Part shown: one piece after another, positions 45,301 to 56,129 of the stretch
Numbering within the stretch: position 1 is the stretch's first letter
Layout: every line of letters begins with the position of its first letter
Assembly (NCBI GenBank): GCA_950022295.1
Contig: OX465600.1
Location: 295,227,782 to 295,291,781 of the forward strand
Origin: Bromus sterilis
Taxonomy: Eukaryota; Streptophyta; Magnoliopsida; Poales; Poaceae
DNA length: 64,000 bases
Reading direction: 5' to 3'
The notes under the pieces: model-generated
What the model was told of the DNA's origin: nothing
Databases searched by the model: none
The model's input: the letters and a program-made list of their open reading frames with translations, nothing else
Made by a program: the position numbers and the translations under genes

Positions 45301-48227
45301 ATGCACGAGGGACAAGGTTGGCCATGTGAAAATCTATCCAGAGCACCAGTGCACTTGGTGAGCACGCATATGGCGTGCACTCGGCGTGCGCTGCACGTGG
45401 ACCGAGCCACTGGACACGTCCACATCGACCTGCAACTCGCCCCCGTCGCCTTCTCCTTGTCTAACCGCGCCGCACGCCTTTCCCACGCACATGCGTCCCC
45501 TCCTCCGTCTTACCCTCGCCGCCAAACGAGACCCGAGGGCCATAGTGACCGCCGTCACGTACCCATCGCCATTAACTCCCCTCGCTGCTCCATGTGCCGC
45601 TCTGCTCGCTCGTGCACCCCCAGAGCCCCCTCGAACCATCTCGATGCACGCCACCTCACCCGACCACTGCTCCGCCGTGGCTGCGTCTGCACGGCGGCTT
45701 CTGTCCATGGGCATCCCTGCTGTCTATTTAAAGCCATGCCCTTGCTCGCCCAGCTCCACCACAGCCCTCCCCTCTCTCCCAATCGACGCCCAGTGAAGAG
45801 ACTCGACGCCGAGGAGCTCTTCTTCCTCCACTCCGGCGAGCTCTGCCGCTTGGCATCGCAGTCGTCTCCAGCCGATTACTGTGCCCTTCGTCCAAGCCTA
45901 GACCACCATTACCCTCCCCTCGGCCCCGTGGTACTTCCCTAACCGCCCGTGCCCCCGATTTCGGCTGGAATTGTGGACCTCGCCAGAGCCCGTGGCTTGT
46001 AGCCGCCGGAGAAGATGGTGGCCACGCCATTCGGCCACCTCTCGAGACGTTGCGGGTACGGGCATGCTCGCCTTGGACTGACCGAGCCCCTTGCACCATC
46101 CTTTCCCCCAACCGTGCACTCCTTGCCGGCGAGCTCGACACCGGTGAGCCCCCTGCCGCTGTTTCTCTCCCCTCTCTCTCTAACCTGGCAAGATGGCCCC
46201 ACACGTCAGCCACTCATCCCCAGCCTGAAACGTTTTTAAGTGAAAACGTATTCCCTAAAGCCGCCTTCGACGTCACCCCCCTCTGGAATATCCAGAAAAT
46301 AAAATTTAAATCTATTTAAATTGATTATTTTGACTAATCTTTGACCAATGATATCTTTTATTCTATAAGTCCAAATGAGTTGATTCTTTTTCCCCTCGTT
46401 TTTTATTGAGCCCCTCTTTAATGTGGCATAATTTTTATGTCATGTTATTCTGTTGTTATTTGCTGATCAAAAGAAACCTTGTATGTGACATTTTCTTTTC
46501 CCTTTTAAAATGTTATTTTTTCAATGATTTATTTGTGTTGAAGACCAGGAGTATTTCACACTCCCTTGGTGAAAGGAAAGCCACAACCCCTTTGCATCTT
46601 TGTAAAACTTTGATGTGGTTTAAAACTTGCTTTGACCTTCTAATATTGCGATGACTTCTCTGATATGCTATGACCATGTTATTGCCATGATATGGTTGTA
46701 TGCACTATGACTCCTAGTTAGGATTATGATCTTGATATGATGCACATGATTATAGTTAGAATCTTGCTCATCTTGGCATGGCTAAGTTAATCGTCTAATC
46801 ATGCTTTGGATTATAATATAACCGTGACTGTACTTGGATTGTTCTACATATATTGCTATGGCTTGGACTTAGATTTTCATATTGCACCCGGTACTTGATG
46901 GTTATGCATTTGGATACATGCTTTATGCCAAGTTGATCAGGTGCCATCGAACCGAACTTATCAGTGCAACCACACTCGCCTGTATGGGAAGGCCTTGGTT
47001 CGGTCTATCAGTGCGCTCTCTTATTTGTATCACCAAGGACGGAATACTATGTGTGCGTGATTAACCTGGCCCGGTAAACGATGATAGTCTTGAGAGACGG
47101 TTTGGTTATATGGAGCTCCATCCCCGTTTGGGACAATGTTGTTTGCCACGCGGTGGCCGTTTTCCACGATGGTGGCGAGTGTCTGGAGGATATGGGGCTA
47201 CCCACGGCATGACTTGCGAAGTATGTCGGGTGATACGGTAAGGGAGGCACGCGGTAGAACAGTCTCGTTGGAGAAGTCCTAGTCCACTCCTATGGTACGA
47301 GTTCCGAGGTTCCTGTGGGACAAGTTCCAAGGTACTTGATGAGGGAAGAACTCCATCGTGTGGTAAAGTGTGCAACCTCGGTAGAGGGTATGAATCTATT
47401 CGAATAGCCCAGTCCACGGTATTGGACACAGTTTGTACTAGGTCACACTATGGATCAAGATGAACCCGGTTGATGATCGTGCTAAGTTGTTGGTCATGCA
47501 ATGAACCGTGAAAGTTGTTGGTCATGCGATGACCCGTGAAAGTTATTGGTCATGCGATGACCCGTGAAAGTTGTTGGTCATGCAATGACCCGTGAAAGTT
47601 GTTGGTCATGCAATGACCCGTAACCCGATTGTTGAGTCTGCAAGGACTCTGAGGTAAGCTGCATGATCATGCGATGATCATGAGATGAGTAACTGGTCCA
47701 TGTGACCTTAAATGATGGTTGTTCTTGCACTAGTCTTAATCTTGGCATTATGCTAGATTTATCATGTTAACATTGTTTGAACTGTTATTGCCATGCTATT
47801 GTTTTGCCGTGATACTTTGGTTGTTGTGAGCTTGCAAGTACATTCAATATACTGACCTGGCGTGTCATGCCAGATTTGCAGGCAATGTTGTGGCTGCGTA
47901 GGACGACGTCCCCAGTGTTTCCGAGCTAGGAGGTGTCCCAATCAGTGTCCCCTTTGGAGTGGAGTCCATCACCATCGTCAATGTTCCGCTGCTAAGATAT
48001 ATTCCGCTGCTAGAGAGTTATTCCGCTGCTTGATGTGGTTCCGTTGCTAGCATTAGGAGCAAGCTTCTTCTCCGCCCCGCTCCGCTAGCATTGTAATAGA
48101 CCCCTTGTACCCATTTCATAGGTAATAGAAGTTGTTCAGTTCTATATCAAGAAGTGCCGTGTTCCAGAAGACATGATCTCTGGGATGGAGCACGGGGCGT
48201 TCCGATACTCTGAGCGGGGGTGCCACA
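45301..48227 (+). repeat. Long LTR-like region of element I
   Basis: Its right end (GGTGCCACA) lies 5 bp before an initiator-Met-type primer site, which makes it the 3' part of a 5' LTR. The left limit is not found. The region is GC-rich at 45330-46230 and AT-rich at 46260-46880, with 28-bp tandem repeats at 47486-47623. It shares the motif TATTCGAATAGCC and about 20 neighbouring bases (47396-47425) with the minus strand of region J (near 62750). ORFs in the GC-rich part lack protein features and are not called. Confidence 0.5.
47486..47623. repeat. 28-bp tandem repeats (element I)
   Basis: Five units of GTTGTTGGTCATGCAATGAC plus CCGTGAAA, starting at 47486, 47514, 47542, 47570 and 47598. 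Differences are mainly A/G at one position. Confidence 0.9.
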
Positions 48228-48232
48228 ACGCT

Positions 48233-48243
48233 TGGTATCAGAG
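48233..48243 (+). other. Primer binding site of element I (initiator-Met type)
   Basis: TGGTATCAGAG matches the usual complement to the initiator Met-tRNA 3' end. Confidence 0.75.
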
Positions 48244-48408
48244 AAGGACTGACTATAGGACATCCTAGTTAGCACGGACGTTCGAACGACGTTAGAGCTA
48301 GAGTATATAGCTTGCTTATGAGATGCATTTGATTGCTGCATTTGTTGCCGCATAGCATGCATATGGATAGCATTCCTTGTCGCTAACGATCTAATCTAAT
48401 GAGTGTAG

Positions 48409-48966
48409 ATGGCAGAGTATCCGCTTTGGCACCAATCATCCCCTTCACCAACTAGCTTTTCCTATCTTCTTGTCGACGTTTGGTGGAGTCTCTATCCCAG
48501 TGGAGAAATGTCGACGTACCAAGTTTCCGAAACGCCACTCGGAGGACCGGTACTTGAGTACCATGTCAAGGTCTTCTTGGCAGTCAACCTCTCCATCGGC
48601 ATGCGTACCTATAACTTTCATGGTGGACACGCCTCTACCCCAGATCGTGTTGTCCAACTTGCTGCTTTGGCAGGCCTCACAGGTCTTCGCCACCAAGAAA
48701 GAGCGATGCAGCAGAATCATGCCTTCCATTTATATCCCACCTTGGATGCCATTCCTCAACAAGTAAGGTTTCCTCGTCCTCTTGCGGAAGCCGATGCAGC
48801 GGTGATCAGCATGTCCCGTTACATGATCTCCGAGTACGCCCTCATCGTCGAGCTAGTCCGAGATGAAAATCATGCCAGAAGAGCTCTTGCTGCAGCTTTG
48901 GCTTCGTCAACTCCTCCGCCAGCTCCTTCAGCCTCCGGCAACCCGTCGCTAGATCGAAGTTCCTAA
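48409..48966 (+). CDS. Unrecognised ORF of element I, possibly gag-like
   Basis: A 185-codon ORF with ATG at 48409, 166 bp after the primer site, where gag is expected. It includes GPVLEYHVKVFLAVNLSIG, RVVQLAALAGLTGLRHQ and MSRYMISEYALIVELVRDEN, and ends in a Pro/Ser/Ala-rich tail. It lacks the usual gag W-Y and FY.GL motifs. Similar hypothetical proteins occur near Triticeae retrotransposons, as far as I recall, but I cannot name a family. Confidence 0.5.
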   Translation: MAEYPLWHQSSPSPTSFSYLLVDVWWSLYPSGEMSTYQVSETPLGGPVLEYHVKVFLAVNLSIGMRTYNFHGGHASTPDRVVQLAALAGLTGLRHQERAMQQNHAFHLYPTLDAIPQQVRFPRPLAEADAAVISMSRYMISEYALIVELVRDENHARRALAAALASSTPPPAPSASGNPSLDRSS

Positions 48967-49119
48967 GTTTCGCGTAGTTCATGCAGCATAAGTAGTAGTA
49001 TTCTTGCATGTTGCTTGTTGAATATTGTTTGATGTTGTGGTAGCAATAAGATATGACCTTGCTTGTGTGTGATCTCGATGCATTTTCAGTGCTACTGATC
49101 TTTGCTTTGTTGAATTTCT
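48967..49119 (+). other. Element I sequence next to the solo LTR
   Basis: Noncoding; ends with TTTCT, the left target duplication of the solo LTR. Confidence 0.4.
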
Positions 49120-50814
49120 TGTAGGAGATTGCGCGATAGAAAACAAAAAATTTCTCTCACATGTGGAAGCAAAGTCCAAGATCCAATCTAGAAGATGCTA
49201 GTAACGGGGAGAGTAGGTCATCATACCCTCGAAGAACACGCGCGTTGAACGTTTATTTCAACGCAGCTTGGTGAAGTTGTTGGTGAAGTTCGATCCGATC
49301 AGCACTGCAAACGAGCAGTACCTCCGGAGGCTTGCACACGTACAGCTCGATGACGTCTCCTTCTTCTTGATCCAGCAAGCAAGAGGGAGAAATAGATGGG
49401 ATCGATTCCAACAGCACAACGACGTTGTGGTGGATATGGTGAAGAGTTTCCCGCGGTCAGGGATTCGCCAAGCGATGCACGTGAGGGAGGAGGAGGTGTG
49501 GAAGGACTTGGGTGTTCTTGTTGAGCCTCTCCCCTCTCTTATATAGGCAAGGAGGTTGTATCCACTTCAATTCCCAAGTGAAAACCCCACTCTCATTAAA
49601 AAGATGGTAACACCTTTCTTTTAAGAGTGGTAACCCTCCCATTGAAGGGCTACCCATTTATTGTCATAATAAACCAAGGAGGACTGGTCACATGGACTAT
49701 TGGACCACCCTTGGTCGTCCAAAACAGGTGGGGCCCATAGTGGGACCCTCCAGAACCTTCTAGAACATTCCGACACTGCCAAAAAAATCCCGAACTTTTC
49801 CGGAACCCTGAAATCAACTTGCCTTATATAAATATTTACCTCCGGAATCTTCCGGAGCTCCTCGTGATGTCTAGGATCTCATCCGAGACTCCGAACAATA
49901 TTCGAACACCATTAGTAAAATTATCCCAGAGCTATTCTAGCGTTACCGAGCGTTAAGTGTGTGACCCTATGGGTTCGAGAACGTGCAGACATGATCGAGA
50001 CATCTCTCTGATCAATAACCATTAGAGGGACCAGGATATCCGTAATGACTCCCACACATTCAACGAAGATCTTTATCGATTGAACTACTATGTCGTGGAC
50101 TACTATATTCCGTACACAATTTCCTTTGTCGCACGATATTTTACTTACCCGTGATTCGATCATCGGTATCGCTATACCTAGTTCAATCTCGTTACTGGTA
50201 AGTACTCTTTACTCGTTCTGTAATACAACATTCTCTGTGACTAACTCATTAGTCACGTGCTTGCAAGCGTTACCGAATGTGCTTTACCGAGTGGGCCCGG
50301 AGTATATCTCACCGTCACACGGAGGGACAAATCCCCTCTTGATTCATGTAATTCAACAAGTACTTTCGAAGATATCCGTAAGACATTTTTATGATCACCC
50401 TGTCACGATGTGATGGTTGATGTCCCCAAAGTATTCTTTCGGTACCCGGGAATAACATAATCTCATGGTCTAAGAAACATGATATACTTGACAATAAAAG
50501 GCATGACAATATAAACTTAATGAAACGATCAATATTGTTATGCTTAATTGGGTCTGTCCATCACGTCATTCTTCTAATGACATGATCCCATTAATTAATA
50601 CACAACTCATGTTCATGGTTAGGAAAACATAACCATCATTAATTAACGAGCTAGCATAGTAGAGGCTTACTAGGGACGCGGTGTTGTTTATGCAACCACA
50701 CATGCATTATGTTTCCAGTTAATACAATTATAGCAAGGAAAATAAACATATATCATGAACATGGAAATATGATAATAACAATTCTATTATTGCCTCTAGG
50801 GCATATTTCCAACA
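49120..50814 (-). mobile_element. Solo LTR of the WIS/BARE/Angela copia group
   Basis: The minus strand starts TGTTGGAAATATGCCCTAGA and ends TTGCGCGATAG...CTCCTACA, the known termini of this Triticeae copia group. It is 1695 bp, close to the usual 1.7-1.8 kb. Perfect 5-bp duplications TTTCT flank it (49115-49119 and 50815-50819). There is no internal domain, so it is a solo LTR. It inserted into element I. Confidence 0.93.
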
Positions 50815-50830
50815 TTTCTTTGTCGGTTCT

Positions 50831-52324
50831 TGATGTCTACACGCGCTTCTAATCTTGTAGACTATGTTGGGCCAACAAGCGCAGAGGTTTGTAGGACAGC
50901 AGCAATTTCCCTAAGTGGATGACCTAAGGTTTATCGAACTCAGGGAAGTAGAGGTTGAAGATGGTCTCTCTCAAGCAACCCTGCAATTAAGATACAAGAA
51001 GTCTCTTGTGTCCCCAACACACCTAATACAACTAGGATTTGTATATTGCACTATTTCGGTGAAGAGATGGTAAAATATGGGTGATTGGTGTGGCAAAGTG
51101 ATACGTCCAAAACGTATCTATAATTTCTGCTTGCTCCATGCCTCTTTTGTGTGATATTGCTATGATATTGATGAACTTCCACACACTTTTGATCATATTT
51201 GGACTAACCTATTAACTCAGTGCACCCCAGTGCCAGTTCCTGTTTTCTGCTGTTTTTCTATTTCAGGTTTCCCCCATATTAAAAGTGCTCCAAAAAATCG
51301 GAAAAAATCCAATAAAAAATTAGCGCAGCAGAAGCTTCGGGAATCACCGAGGGGGGTCAAGAGAGGACGAGAATTGTGTAGGGCTATAGAAGCACACCTC
51401 AGAGTTTGTAGTTCTCATCTATGGATTTCCCAATGTCACCGCGGCCATCCAAAGCGAGTACCACAATCACCACAACATATCTAAAGAATAGTCAAATACA
51501 AGCACCAAGAGACTCTCAATCTTCAATCCACACACAAAAGAGGAAATCACTCATGAAAATATTCTTCTAACCCATGTCCAATAGACCGCTGTCACCATGG
51601 TCTCAGGGATTATACTAGATAAGATCAAGTGAGTACACCAATCCAATACATAGAAGGGGATCATCCTAGATTAACATTGCCTATGATCACAATGAAGATC
51701 ACATCATGGGAGAGAGAGAAGACCACATAGCTACTGGTAGAAACCTCAGCCCCGAGGAGGAACTACTCCCTCATCAAGGAGGGAGAAAGCAACATCGATG
51801 GAGATGAATCCGGGGGCACTTCCCCGTCCCGGCAGGGTGCCGGCATAGGAATTCTGATCCCCCGAAACTTGGTGGCGATGGCGGCGGAGATCGGAATTGC
51901 TTCTGGAGAAAAGGGTTCTATCCTCGAGGGTTTCGGGATGAGAGAGATATATAGGCGAAGGGGGGCAGCCAGAGGTGGAACAGGGGCCCCAGGCGCCCCC
52001 CCTGGCGCGGCCTAGGGGGTGGCCGCGCCAGGTGGACGCCTGGGCCACCCCTGGCTCCCCTCTATCCCCACTTTGGTTCTTCTCGAAGCTTCCTGTACAC
52101 TGATTTTTCCTATATTTTTCCCGGAATTTTTCTGGCACTTTAAGTAATGGGAAAACCTGAAATACAAAAACAGCAGAAAACAGGAATTGGCACTGTAGTG
52201 CACTGAGTTAATAGGTTAGTCCAAATATGATCAAAAGTGTATGGACGTGCATCAATATCATAGCAATATCACACAAAAGATGCATGGAGCAAGTAGAAAT
52301 TATAGATACGTTTTGGACGTATCA
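50831..52324 (-). repeat. 3' LTR of element G, with an E-type LTR fragment inside
   Basis: From TGATGTCTACACGCG to TTTTGGACGTATCA. Positions 51099-51355 are replaced by the first ~257 bp of an E-type LTR. The adjacent ACATCCCCAAGCTTAATTCC (52325-52344) is the complement of the polypurine tract. Confidence 0.88.
51099..51355 (+). mobile_element. Fragment of an E-type LTR inside the G LTR
   Basis: Starts with the LTR terminus TGATACGTCC after GTGGCAAAG and runs to AATCACCGAGGGGGG, then G LTR sequence resumes at GTCAAGAGAGG. The intact G LTR at 57371 has about 200 bp of its own sequence here. An insertion followed by a deletion explains this. Confidence 0.82.
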
Positions 52325-54805
52325 ACATCCCCAAGCTTAATTCCTGCTCGTCCTCGAGTAGGTAAATTATAACAAGCATAGTTTCTGTGGTGAGATGCTA
52401 CCAAAGAGTCTTTTACAATCACATGACAAATGCTTATTGAGATAATGAATCTTTAGTAATTAAGTTGCCTCATGATAATATCACAAAGAACTAAATGTTT
52501 ACAATATGATACTGAAACACCCAATAGATTTGTAGCGATTATGGTGTGCAAACATGACAAAGTGATACCTCGCTTGCCCCCTTTAGTGAAGCAAACTTAA
52601 ATGCAGGAGCACCTCCGAAGTTTAAGTGACGACTAGATACAATGATTTCAGAATAAGCCATATCACAATCATGCAGAAGACAATGGTACTTTGGGACAAT
52701 GCACATTACACTCAGAATGACAATCATGCTCTCAATAGTTGGTCCTTTGAAGACAGAAGGTGGAGACTCTCGAACCGTGGCTTTTGATGGCAAGGTTGAA
52801 AACCCGTGGCTGGAAGCAAAGACTAAACATGTACCAGAGCTCGTGGTTTTGAAAACAGAGATAAAAAGCTTTTGAGAGGTGCATAATTCGTCAACGAATG
52901 CTAGTAGATAACCCAATTACTTCTTATGCTGGACAAGTTTCGAGGAACGGCTCCCATGTGGGGACGATCACATCCCCTTAATCTCCTTTGTTTATCACTA
53001 CCAAAGTTTTCTGATTTCTCATGAACAAAGCGTGAAGGAGGGTTTGTTTGTTTCTATTATCTTTAGTGAGCTGGGTGCACTCATGCCAATCCCTCCTTGT
53101 ATTAGGGGTTTGCAGATTAGACATGCAATCCCGGGGTAAATCTTTTCCAACATAAGAAGATCATGAATTACCTACTACTTCCTCATGAGCTAAAACAGAG
53201 GCACAAAAGATAAGTGCTTTTGAATAATTTTGAGATGGCACATGAAAGTCTTCATTAGGAATGGCAAGTAAATACCATATATAGGAAGGTATGGTGGACT
53301 CATATGGCATAACTGGTTTCGAGGATTTTGGATGCACAAGCAGTCAGTCCTCTTAGTACAGGTGAAGGCTAGCAAAAGACTGGGAGCGACCAACTAAGAG
53401 AGCAATGACGGCCATAATCATGCAGAGCGACAAAGCAACATTGAATCGGGCATGGAAGTTATATCACTACTCAGAAATTAAAGATCATCAAGGCTTGATA
53501 GACTTTCTTTACAGTCTCAAATATGCATGAGCATATGCCAAGTCAATCAAAATAAATTCTTGGAGGAAGATATCACTAAACCATACCACATCATAGGCAA
53601 ACAAATCATGTTGGTATTTCAATAACACATTAAGAACCCCCAGCTATTTGAGACTAACCATAAGAAAACATGAACTACTAAGCAACACTATGCACATAGC
53701 ATTTTTATCATAGACATATCAACCAGTGCCACAGAAGCCAACTCTCTTAACAAGATAAGCATGAAAACTCAAGAGAGTTCCAGAATAAACAACCTAAATA
53801 AAAGCTCTTAAAAAGATAAGCATGAAAACTAAGAGCTAAGCATGACAGCAGCTAAGAAAAGATAAAGAACACACACAAGAAGATAAGCATGCAAGCCTAT
53901 GTTGTGTTCTACAGTGGAGTGGAGCGTGTTTCTCTCCCAAACAATGAAGGCTAGGATCCAACTTGTTAAGAATAGCAAGAAAAACTAAATAAACTAAAAA
54001 GAAAAGAGCAAGACGCTCCAAGCATAGCACATAACGCATGAAGTGATTAAAATATAGTGGAACGAAGGACGAACTGATAATTGTTGATGGAGAAGGGGAT
54101 GCACGGGGGCATCCCCAAGCTTAGATGCTTGAGTCTCCTTGGATATTTCTTGGGGGTGCATGGGGGCATCCCCAAGCTTGAGCGTTTGACACTCCTGAAT
54201 CTTCTTTTATCATCTTCCCTCGCACACGTGAAAACTCCCTTCATACATAACTCATCATAATCTGATTAGAGAGGTTAGTACCCACAACAAAGTAACTTTT
54301 CTCTACTGGAAACAAAGATATTATTGAAGGGCTACTGTTTCTCAAGATTGCCAAAAAGTTTTTGCAAAGAAAAAGCAAGCTTAAGGTTAGCAAAATGAAG
54401 AAAAGGCAAAACAGGCAGAATTTGTGAAAAATAGACCAGCAGGTAGTAAATAATTCTTTTGGGGCACTTCTGCAACTCAAATCAAAAAACTCAGAACAGA
54501 CGCTCGAAAGACAATTGTGTAGAGCACGCTTTCAAAAAAAATCAGGTAAAAAAGATGATCTGGTGTTTTTTTTCGAATTTTTCTGTCCAAGGACAGAATC
54601 TTTTTTCTGGACAGCATGTCACAACTTATGAACTTTCTTGCAATCAGAGTCTAAAATTGGCACAAAGCTGAAAAATAAAGATACAATGATGTTGCTATAG
54701 TAGTAACAAACATCAAGACCACTAAAAACTAAAATAACAAACTGAAAGTAAAGATAACAAGGGTTGTCTCCCTAGAGCTCTTTCTTTATAGCCATAAAGA
54801 TAGGC
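52325..54805 (-). other. Polypurine tract and 3' noncoding region of element G
   Basis: No supported ORF. Blocks at about 52690-52900 and 53350-53465 closely match element A's 3' region. It holds the hairpin with stem AGGG/CCCT (54760-54773) and AAGCTTGGGGATGCCCCC motifs (about 54105-54175). Confidence 0.7.
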
Positions 54806-55678
54806 TTAAGACTTTAATGATGCTCTCGCAGGAATAAGAGTTGAAGAACAAAAGAGAGCATCAAGAAGCAAATACGAAACACATTTAAGCCTAACATTCT
54901 TCCTATGCATAGGAATATTGCAATAGAATAATTCATTGAAGCACAAAGCAATAAGCATAGGAAGGCAAAACAAGTGCAGCTTCAAAACCTTCAACATAAA
55001 GAGAGGGAACTTGATATTATTGAAATATCTATAAGCATGCGTTCCCTTCTCATAATAATTTCCAGTGGGATCATGAATAAACTCAACAATATAAGTATCA
55101 CATAAAGCATTGTTACCATGATCCACATGCAAAAAGGTACTATTACTCTCCACATAAGCATAATCTTTCTCATTGGTAATAGTGGGAGTAGGACTATCAT
55201 AAACAACTTGAACACCATAGATTAATTGTGTATTAGGAAGATGGTGTTCAGCAAGGGACTAATACCCTCCATGATTATAACAAGTTTCATAAGGATAATT
55301 TCTCCTTATGTCATAGGTACCTTTACAATCACTATAGATAGGAGTCATAACATCATCATAGTAGAGAAGAGCATTATCATTGCTAGCAACTATATTTGTA
55401 AACATGTTGTCTTTATTCTTACTAGCAAAAGAATTATCAATTACAACATCACTAATGGGTAAAGGACTTGCAATCCTATCATACCCAAGCTTAGAGCTTT
55501 CTATATCATCATTTTCAGAGTTGGCACCAAAAAGATTTTCAAGATCATAAGTGGCATTATCATTATCTTCCCAATCACAATAAGTAACATGCATATCATA
55601 ATCAAAATCATCTTCAATAGTGCCTACGGACTTAACATCAGGATAACAATGAATGCAATCAAGCTCACCATCCTCCAT
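54806..55678 (-). pseudogene. Unknown ORF of element G with a hydrophobic C-terminus, one in-frame stop
   Basis: ATG at 55678. The N-terminal half is acidic (GTIEDDFDYDMHV, CDWEDNDNATYDLENLFG). A TAG at about 55259-55261 interrupts the frame after NHGGY. The same frame goes on with SLAEHHLPNTQLIYGVQVVY. The C-terminal part has CDTYIVEFIHDPTGNYYEKG, then FPLFMLKVLKLHLFCLPMLI and IPMHRKNVRLKCVSYLLLDA. It is homologous to the ORFs of F and G2. It is not a known gag, protease or RT; a membrane role is only a guess from hydrophobicity. Confidence 0.62.
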
Positions 55679-55742
55679 AAATTTATATCCGTTAGGATAA
55701 AAAAATGATGCGAGGAATATGTTCAGTCCAGGTGTATACCCA

Positions 55743-56129
55743 TTATTCTTCCTTCTTGCTCCTCTTCCTCCTCCTCTTCTTTTTGTTCTTCTTCTTCACC
55801 TTAGGAGGGAGTGGTTGGAGATGAAGTTTCTTCATATATCCTTGTTTATCATTAGAAACAATAGGGGAAACTTGGGAGAAACTCTCCTTTTTATTATTAG
55901 AAACATAAGAGACATTTTTATACTTTGGTAAAGTTCCCTCCTTTCTAATCTTACTTATGTAATCATTTTCATGGCAATTAACAACACAATAGAGATGGCA
56001 ATTTTGCAAAGTGTTGTTTATTCCTACGACATTGACATCTAGCCAAGAAGTCTTTTCTGATAACTCTTCACACATCAAAAATAATATAAGTTCATCATAA
56101 AGATCAGGGGTGATCATGTTATCACACAA
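55743..56129 (-). CDS. Lysine-rich extension in frame with the gag of element G
   Basis: This frame follows the gag TAG codon directly, in the same phase (TTG after TAG). It reads LYDELILFLMCEELSEKTSW, then CHLYCVVNCHENDYISKIRK, and ends in a strongly basic tail (PPKVKKKNKKKRRRKRSKKE). It has no own early ATG apart from one five codons in. It was probably the C-terminal part of a longer gag-like protein, now cut by the TAG. Confidence 0.6.
   Translation of the reverse strand: MCDNMITPDLYDELILFLMCEELSEKTSWLDVNVVGINNTLQNCHLYCVVNCHENDYISKIRKEGTLPKYKNVSYVSNNKKESFSQVSPIVSNDKQGYMKKLHLQPLPPKVKKKNKKKRRRKRSKKEE

Noticed and set aside
45301..46240. Long GC-rich ORFs on both strands as a possible host gene
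   Set aside because: Composition is Pro/Arg/Ser/His-rich in every frame, no domain is recognised and no exon pattern is evident; the region leads into an LTR end and primer site.
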